Shown here in pieces: positions 34,906 through 39,045 of a stretch of 39,045 nt of DNA (positions are counted from its first letter, which is position 1; each line of letters begins with the position of its first letter). The position numbers and the translations under genes were made by a program. The notes under the pieces are model-generated. The model did not search any database, was not told the DNA's origin, and saw only the letters and a list, made by a program, of their open reading frames with translations. This DNA is from an uncultured Clostridia bacterium (lineage in GTDB: Bacteria; Bacillota; Clostridia; TANB77; CAG-508): assembly GCA_949388605.1 (NCBI GenBank), contig CASKJV010000016.1, forward strand, positions 1-39,045. Direction: 5' to 3'.

Positions 34906-34965
34906 AAAAAGACTTGTTCTAAAGTGACTCTAATATTAGTCACTCTGATATACAAGTCTTTTTAT
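34906..34965. terminator. Terminator of the hpt-uvrC operon, also usable from the other side
   Basis: AAAAAGACTTGT...ACAAGTCTTTTTATTTT encloses AGTGACT/AGTCACT. T runs exist on both strands; the minus-strand Cys-rich gene ends nearby. Confidence 0.8.
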
Positions 34966-35035
34966 TTTAGATTATACAAATTTTTACATTAAAATTTTAA
35001 TAGTATTTTGTACAAGGTTTTAAATGAGGTAATGT

Positions 35036-35221
35036 TTAATGTGAATTTTTTTTATTACAGCATTCAGAATTACCATGACCACAACAATTGCCACAACAAC
35101 CATTTTTTTTACCACAACACTTATGTTGTGACTGATTATCATTTGAAATATTTTCTGAGTTGTTTGTAGTGGAACGTGTTACTGTTAAATCTTCATTTGG
35201 AATATTCCGTTCTTTCATCAT
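35036..35221 (-). CDS. Cys-rich small protein, 61 residues
   Basis: The first 33 residues are polar and free of Cys, leader-like. The last 28 hold eight Cys as four pairs (35-36, 42-43, 46-47, 54-55), plus Gly, Lys, Asn and His. The pattern is CC-x5-CC-x2-CC-x6-CC. The ribosome binding site is GAGAGG. A near-consensus promoter upstream supports expression. It could be a metal-binding (metallothionein-like) peptide or a modified or disulfide-bonded peptide; no modification enzyme lies next to it. Not recognised. Confidence 0.7.
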   Translation of the reverse strand: MMKERNIPNEDLTVTRSTTNNSENISNDNQSQHKCCGKKNGCCGNCCGHGNSECCNKKNSH

Positions 35222-35265
35222 GTTTTACCTCTCTTTTCTATTGTCTGTTTATAGTTACGTTAAGG

Positions 35266-35294
35266 ATTATAGCAGAATAAATAGCATATTGCAA
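35266..35294 (-). promoter_or_regulatory. Promoter of the Cys-rich peptide gene
   Basis: Minus strand: TTGCAA (35294-35289), 17-base spacer, TATAAT (35271-35266). Confidence 0.7.
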
Positions 35295-35373
35295 ATAAAT
35301 TTTAAAATTTTAGTAATAAAATTATTTTTTTCGAATATATATAATTATATATTTATACGAAAGAAGGTTTTTT

Positions 35374-35478
35374 ATGAAAAAGTTTTTATTAGGTATATTG
35401 TTATTGAGTACAAGTATTAGTTTTGTTATTTTGGGATATTTACTATACAATTTTATAACAGTTTTAGAAACACTTTAA
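35374..35478 (+). CDS. Very small membrane peptide, 34 residues
   Basis: The ATG follows GAAAGAAGG. It begins MKKFLL and is a single hydrophobic stretch, GILLLSTSISFVILGYLLYNFI, with a short polar end. It is divergent from the Cys-rich gene. The existence of the gene rests on the ribosome binding site and composition only. Confidence 0.4.
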   Translation: MKKFLLGILLLSTSISFVILGYLLYNFITVLETL

Positions 35479-35673
35479 AAATGTTTAATAAAAAAAGATA
35501 ATTTTAGTAAAATAGTGTTTGGTAATTATATTTTCTTTAAGTTATTTCTATTCATTCGTGAATTTTCATATTTAATAAAATATAATTTTAAGATACTTAA
35601 CTTATTAGAATTATTTTGAATTTTTGCACAAAAAAGATTCAAATAAAAAGTTATAATCACTATAGTTCAAGAA

Positions 35674-35702
35674 TTGATTTTTTTATAAATATGCTATATA
35701 AT
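35674..35702 (+). promoter_or_regulatory. Promoter of ispH
   Basis: TTGATT (35674-35679), 17-base spacer, TATAAT (35697-35702), 38 bases before the start. Confidence 0.7.
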
Positions 35703-35740
35703 GCCTAATATTTAATTTTAAAAAATGATAGGGAGAACTA

Positions 35741-36664
35741 ATGGAAGTAATAGTAGGAAAATTAGCGGGTTTTTGTTTTGGAGTTCAAAATGCTGTTGAT
35801 TGTGCAGAAAAAGAATTAGATTTGAATAATAATATATATTGTTTGGGTGAGATTGTTCATAATGAACAAGTAATTAAAAACTTAGAAAAAAAAGGTATGA
35901 TAACTGTTAATAATATAGATGAAGTACCAGATGATTCTAAAGTAATTTTTAGAGCTCATGGAGAATCACAAATAATTTATGAAAAAGCAAAACAAAAACA
36001 CTTAGAAGTTATTGATTTAACTTGTCCAAAAGTAAAAGCTATACATATGAAAGTTGAAAGAGAAAAAGATAAATCTTTCATAATAATTGTAGGTAAAAAG
36101 AGCCATCCTGAAATTATAGGAACAAAAGGTTTTGCAGGTGAAAATAGTTTTGTTATAGAAAATGAAGATGAAATATTAGATGCATATATGGAGTATGAAA
36201 AAACAAATTTAGGAAGAGTATATGTAGTTTCTCAAACCACATTTTCCAGTTCAAAATTTGATAAGCTTTCAGAAGAGATACAATTAAATTTTTGTGAGGC
36301 AGATGTTATTATAGATAAAACAATTTGTAATGCAACTGAAAATAGACAGATAGAAACTAAAGAAATTTCTAAAAAAGTTAACAAAATGATTATAATAGGT
36401 GGAAAACATAGTTCAAATACAAAAGAACTTGCTAAAGTTTCAGAGGAAAACTGTGGAAATGTTTTATTAGTTCAAAATGTAGATGATTTACAATATAAAG
36501 AAATATTTAATAAATCTAAAATTGAGGTAATGACAGGTGGAGTTCAAATTATTCCAGACTTAAAAAAAGAACTTATAGACGAAAATTACAAAATTGGTAT
36601 AATGGCTGGAGCTTCTACACCAAAACAAAGTATAGATGAGATAATAGATTTTTTAAAAAAATAA
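35741..36664 (+). CDS. ispH: 4-hydroxy-3-methylbut-2-enyl diphosphate reductase
   Basis: 307 residues. The three iron-sulfur ligands are Cys12 (GFCFGV), Cys95 (LTCPKV) and Cys196 (TICNAT). Substrate motifs are IVHNEQV, RAHGES, SHPE, SQTTFS, GGKHSSNT and AGASTP. It performs the last step of the non-mevalonate (MEP) isoprenoid pathway, making IPP and DMAPP. There is no C-terminal RpsA (S1) domain, which some clostridial IspH proteins carry. The start follows AGGGAGA. It is monocistronic. Confidence 0.98.
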   Translation: MEVIVGKLAGFCFGVQNAVDCAEKELDLNNNIYCLGEIVHNEQVIKNLEKKGMITVNNIDEVPDDSKVIFRAHGESQIIYEKAKQKHLEVIDLTCPKVKAIHMKVEREKDKSFIIIVGKKSHPEIIGTKGFAGENSFVIENEDEILDAYMEYEKTNLGRVYVVSQTTFSSSKFDKLSEEIQLNFCEADVIIDKTICNATENRQIETKEISKKVNKMIIIGGKHSSNTKELAKVSEENCGNVLLVQNVDDLQYKEIFNKSKIEVMTGGVQIIPDLKKELIDENYKIGIMAGASTPKQSIDEIIDFLKK

Positions 36665-36674
36665 AAAATATTTT

Positions 36675-36716
36675 AACTCAAAATGTTAGATAAAAATAAC
36701 ATTTTGGGTTTTTCTT
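36675..36716 (+). terminator. ispH terminator
   Basis: AACTCAAAATGTTA pairs with TAACATTTTGGGTT, followed by TTTCTTT. Confidence 0.85.
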
Positions 36717-36756
36717 TAAGTTCTTTTGTGTGAAAGATAATGAATCTCATCCGAGA

Positions 36757-36786
36757 TTGACATAAAGTTGAAACGAATGATATAAT
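36757..36786 (+). promoter_or_regulatory. Promoter of the 163-residue orphan gene
   Basis: TTGACA (36757-36762), 18-base spacer, TATAAT (36781-36786). Confidence 0.8.
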
Positions 36787-36821
36787 ATGATTATAAAATT
36801 ATGTAAAGGAAGGTTAAAAGT

Positions 36822-37313
36822 ATGAGAGACGATAACATTATGGAAAATGCAAACAAGTTTTTAAAAATGGCAGAGGAGGCATTTCAGCGGTTAGGAATAT
36901 CCAGAAACATTGATGAACTTCTGGAATCTGGTCAAATTGTTTATAGAATCGACAGAGCATATAATGCATGTGTAGAGGTTTTACAGGATATGACAGCTAA
37001 AGCACCAAAATGTTATTCTGAAGTAGCGGAAAATAATTTGAAGTCATTTGAAAATGGAAAAGAAAATTTTGTTTCAGACTTCAAAAATAACTTCAAAAGA
37101 GTTGTTGGAGTTCCGCTTTTCTATCACCTGAATAGGTCAGGAGATGTAACGGAAATGAGAGATAACATACTTTCAAGTATCCAGCAATCTGAGAGTGTAG
37201 AAGTGCAAAAAACTGCAAAGGGAATTTTGGATAGAATGCTAATCGATATAACAAAAGATTATCTCCATAGCACATACGGAAATATTATTCCGGCAAATGT
37301 ATTACAGCCATAG
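36822..37313 (+). CDS. Hypothetical protein, 163 residues
   Basis: Unrecognised. The start follows AAAGGAAGG; a second Met lies six codons in. It is entirely helical by appearance (NANKFLKMAEEAFQRL, DRAYNACVEVLQDM) and soluble, with a central PLFYHLNRSGD turn. No catalytic or metal motif. Codons such as CGG, CTG and GCG are more frequent than in neighbouring core genes. It is a single-gene unit with a consensus promoter and its own terminator. Confidence 0.75.
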   Translation: MRDDNIMENANKFLKMAEEAFQRLGISRNIDELLESGQIVYRIDRAYNACVEVLQDMTAKAPKCYSEVAENNLKSFENGKENFVSDFKNNFKRVVGVPLFYHLNRSGDVTEMRDNILSSIQQSESVEVQKTAKGILDRMLIDITKDYLHSTYGNIIPANVLQP

Positions 37314-37363
37314 GAGAGTTGAAATATCAGATTCTGCTTCGTTTTTTAGTTTTAACTGACAAC

Positions 37364-37416
37364 AAAAAAGAAAAAGTCATAGGGAAGAAATTTTTTCTCT
37401 TTGGCTTTTTCTTTTT
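37364..37416. terminator. Bidirectional terminator between the orphan gene and the transporter gene
   Basis: AAAAGAAAAAGTCATAGGG... pairs with ...CTTTGGCTTTTTCTTTT; T runs on both strands. Confidence 0.75.
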
Positions 37417-37464
37417 GATATATTACTAAAGTATTATGTATTTTTCGTTTATTAATTTTGATTA

Positions 37465-38139
37465 TTATGAATGTTGATGTTCTTTATTTTTAGTTGCAAT
37501 ATATAGAAATGGTGTATCACATATTGCAATTATAATTTCTAATATTGATCCTATTGTTGCAATAGATAATATAGTTGCAATGTCCAAGATACCAAAAAAA
37601 GCAATAAATGCGAAACAGTAATTTTCACTACAGTTTGCAATTATAGTAGATACATTATTTCTAACCCATAATTTATTTGGAATTTTATTTTTTAATTTTT
37701 CAAATATCCAAATACCTAGAATATTACTTAAGAAGTACATAGATAAACTTGCTATACTAGTTCTCAAATTTATACCAAATAATGTTTTCATACTTTCTTG
37801 TGCTATGTCTTGAGTAGCTGGAATATATAATAAAGAAATTTGTGTTGATACTACAAATATAATTGCAGATATCATTCCAAGTAAAATTGCTTTTTTACTA
37901 TGTTCAGAACCATATTTTTCTGTCATAATATCTGTTGCAAGAAACACACTTGCAAATATAATGTTTCCAAGCGAACTTGTAAATCCCAAAACATTTATAG
38001 TTTTACAAACAAGTATGTTAGCAATAATTGTTGCAATACTAATCCAAATGTAAAGACCTTCTTTCTTAAAAAACTTGTCCAGTAAAATTATAGTTGCAAA
38101 ACATAGAATTATGCTAATAATTCCTAATAGAATATTCAT
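37465..38139 (-). CDS. Queuosine-precursor transporter family (YhhQ/VUT, DUF165)
   Basis: 224 residues with about six membrane helices. The diagnostic string is LGNIIFASVFLATDIMTEKYG, followed by the GxISAIIF helix and AQESMKTLFGINLRTSIASL. The family includes E. coli YhhQ, an importer of the queuosine precursors preQ0 and preQ1. The start follows GAGGAGG. It lies 55 bases after the SDR gene on the same strand, and that gap contains a possible preQ1 riboswitch, which would fit the transporter role. Confidence 0.85.
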   Translation of the reverse strand: MNILLGIISIILCFATIILLDKFFKKEGLYIWISIATIIANILVCKTINVLGFTSSLGNIIFASVFLATDIMTEKYGSEHSKKAILLGMISAIIFVVSTQISLLYIPATQDIAQESMKTLFGINLRTSIASLSMYFLSNILGIWIFEKLKNKIPNKLWVRNNVSTIIANCSENYCFAFIAFFGILDIATILSIATIGSILEIIIAICDTPFLYIATKNKEHQHS

Positions 38140-38151
38140 TTTTTTACCTCC

Positions 38152-38187
38152 TCATTATTTTTTTAGTAGGTTTTGGTTAACTACTTT
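38152..38187 (-). promoter_or_regulatory. Possible preQ1-I riboswitch before the transporter gene
   Basis: Minus strand: AGTAG...CTACT stem (38185-38165), a loop starting TT and ending with C directly before the 3' arm (position of the ligand-pairing C), then an A7 stretch and TAA before GAGGAGG. UUA of the loop can pair with UAA, making a weak pseudoknot next to the ribosome binding site, as in translational preQ1-I switches. The pseudoknot is shorter than usual. Confidence 0.4.
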
Positions 38188-38194
38188 TTGATTT

Positions 38195-38842
38195 TTACCA
38201 GATAAAATTTGACTTTAAAGCTTCACCATTATCAATAAAAATGTCTTGACCAGTCATACTTTTATTAATAACACTTATGAAATAGGTGAAATCGGCAATT
38301 TCTTCACTAGATGCCCATTTATTTAATAAAGTTTCGTTTAATACTTGTTTCCATAGTTTTGGATTATCTATTATATGCTGATTTAATTTTGTAATAACGC
38401 CACCAGCAGAAATACTGTTACTTGTAGCTCCATACTGAGCAATACGTAAGGCAACGTTTTTCATATATGCAACAATCCCACCTTTACTAGCAACATATTC
38501 AGGAAACTCAGCTCCAGTTGTAGCACTTGCAGACGCTATAAAAACAATAGATTTTATTTTTGGTTGAATTCCATATTTTTCTGTAATTGATATTGTTCCT
38601 TTTAGATTAATATCAATATCATTTCCAGAGTCTTGCACACCTGCATTATTTATAAGAATTTCAATATCTTCTATATCTGGAAGATTTTTATCACAAATAT
38701 TACCTTCAATATGGGTATACAATTTATGAGTAATTGTAGATGTATTTAAATCAATTCCAATTACATTATGTCCTTGCTCTAAAAATTTTATTGCTATTGA
38801 TTTTCCAATTCCTTCTGATGTTCCAGTAACTAGTACTTTCAT
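38195..38842 (-). CDS. Short-chain dehydrogenase/reductase
   Basis: 215 residues. The Rossmann nucleotide-binding motif is TGTSEGIG (7-14), the Asp in GIDLN suggests NAD(H) preference, NNAG is present, and the catalytic Ser (IASASATT) is followed by YVASK. The C-terminus, WASSEEIADFTYFISVINKSMTGQDIFIDNG, is typical of classical SDRs. It is somewhat shorter than the usual ~250 residues, having lost part of the segment between strand 3 and NNAG. Substrate unknown. The ribosome binding site is GAGGTG. It is the first gene of a two-gene unit with the queuosine-precursor transporter. Confidence 0.92.
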   Translation of the reverse strand: MKVLVTGTSEGIGKSIAIKFLEQGHNVIGIDLNTSTITHKLYTHIEGNICDKNLPDIEDIEILINNAGVQDSGNDIDINLKGTISITEKYGIQPKIKSIVFIASASATTGAEFPEYVASKGGIVAYMKNVALRIAQYGATSNSISAGGVITKLNQHIIDNPKLWKQVLNETLLNKWASSEEIADFTYFISVINKSMTGQDIFIDNGEALKSNFIW

Positions 38843-38885
38843 AATTATTTCACCTCATTTTATGTTTTTCAAATTTATCTAAAAA

Positions 38886-38914
38886 ATTATAACACATATT
38901 ACAGTATTTTACAA
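38886..38914 (-). promoter_or_regulatory. Promoter of the SDR gene
   Basis: Minus strand: TTGTAA (38914-38909), 17-base spacer, TATAAT (38891-38886). Confidence 0.75.
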
Positions 38915-39045
38915 AATAAATTGTAATTTGTAGTGGAGATTTCATTTTCAAAAATTATTAACATATATATAAATTTTATTGCTCTTATTAAATTTTACTT
39001 AATATCAGAATTATTAACAAAATTATATTATTCATATCCAGTTCC

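Noticed and set aside
1-39045. CRISPR arrays, tRNA or rRNA genes, integrases or transposases
   Set aside because: No regularly spaced repeats, no tRNA cloverleaf with TTCGA arm, no rRNA segments and no recombinase motifs were seen.

Overview
The window is a 39 kb stretch of a very AT-rich chromosome from an endospore-forming Firmicute, most likely a gut-type member of the Clostridia. This rests on the spoVAC-spoVAD-spoVAE operon, a glmS ribozyme, a serine T-box leader, RNase J, standard-code genes with GGAGG-type ribosome binding sites, and TTGACA/TATAAT-type promoters with 17-base spacers. No rRNA, tRNA, CRISPR array, insertion sequence or prophage was seen. Species cannot be assigned by eye.

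Layout. 1-976: 3' part of an unrecognised gene. 1087-3668: leuS. 3668-8740: accessory island with two unrelated radical-SAM/small-protein cassettes. Cassette 1 (4092-5244) is a radical SAM enzyme followed by an 81-residue peptide with five Cys-Gly-Gly motifs. It lies between two imperfect ~150-170 bp repeats with compensating base changes. A YgjP-like metallopeptidase follows on the other strand. Cassette 2 (6497-8584) is a small possible beta-grasp protein followed by a fusion of a radical SAM/SPASM enzyme with a C-terminal JAMM (JAB/MPN) metalloprotease domain. 8827-10050: a secreted protein. 10353-12626: a decayed MFS-like gene and an ABC exporter. 12885-14794: spoVACDE. 15305-16864: a small membrane peptide, a frameshifted ROK kinase and an orphan hypothetical gene.

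17142-27696 is mostly housekeeping: RNase J behind a long leader, a GNAT, a HAD hydrolase, gltX with DUF951, a serine T-box controlling a frameshifted DUF1653 gene and serS, a divergent purA with its own promoter and terminator, and engB. 27894-34848: a YaaL-like gene, glmS with its self-cleaving ribozyme (minus strand), then an operon of two unknown proteins (one with HEVYH), hpt and uvrC. 35036-38842: a Cys-rich peptide gene, a 34-residue membrane peptide, ispH, an orphan hypothetical gene, and an SDR gene followed by a queuosine-precursor transporter gene with a possible preQ1 riboswitch.

The core genes serve translation (leuS, gltX, serS, engB), RNA decay, purine supply (hpt, purA), wall precursor and isoprenoid synthesis (glmS, ispH), DNA repair (uvrC) and sporulation. 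The strongest candidate for an undescribed system is cassette 2. Its gene order suggests that the SPASM enzyme modifies the upstream small protein and the fused JAMM protease trims it. Cassette 1 looks like a separate RiPP-type maturase and precursor pair. Both functions are inferred from domain content and gene order only.
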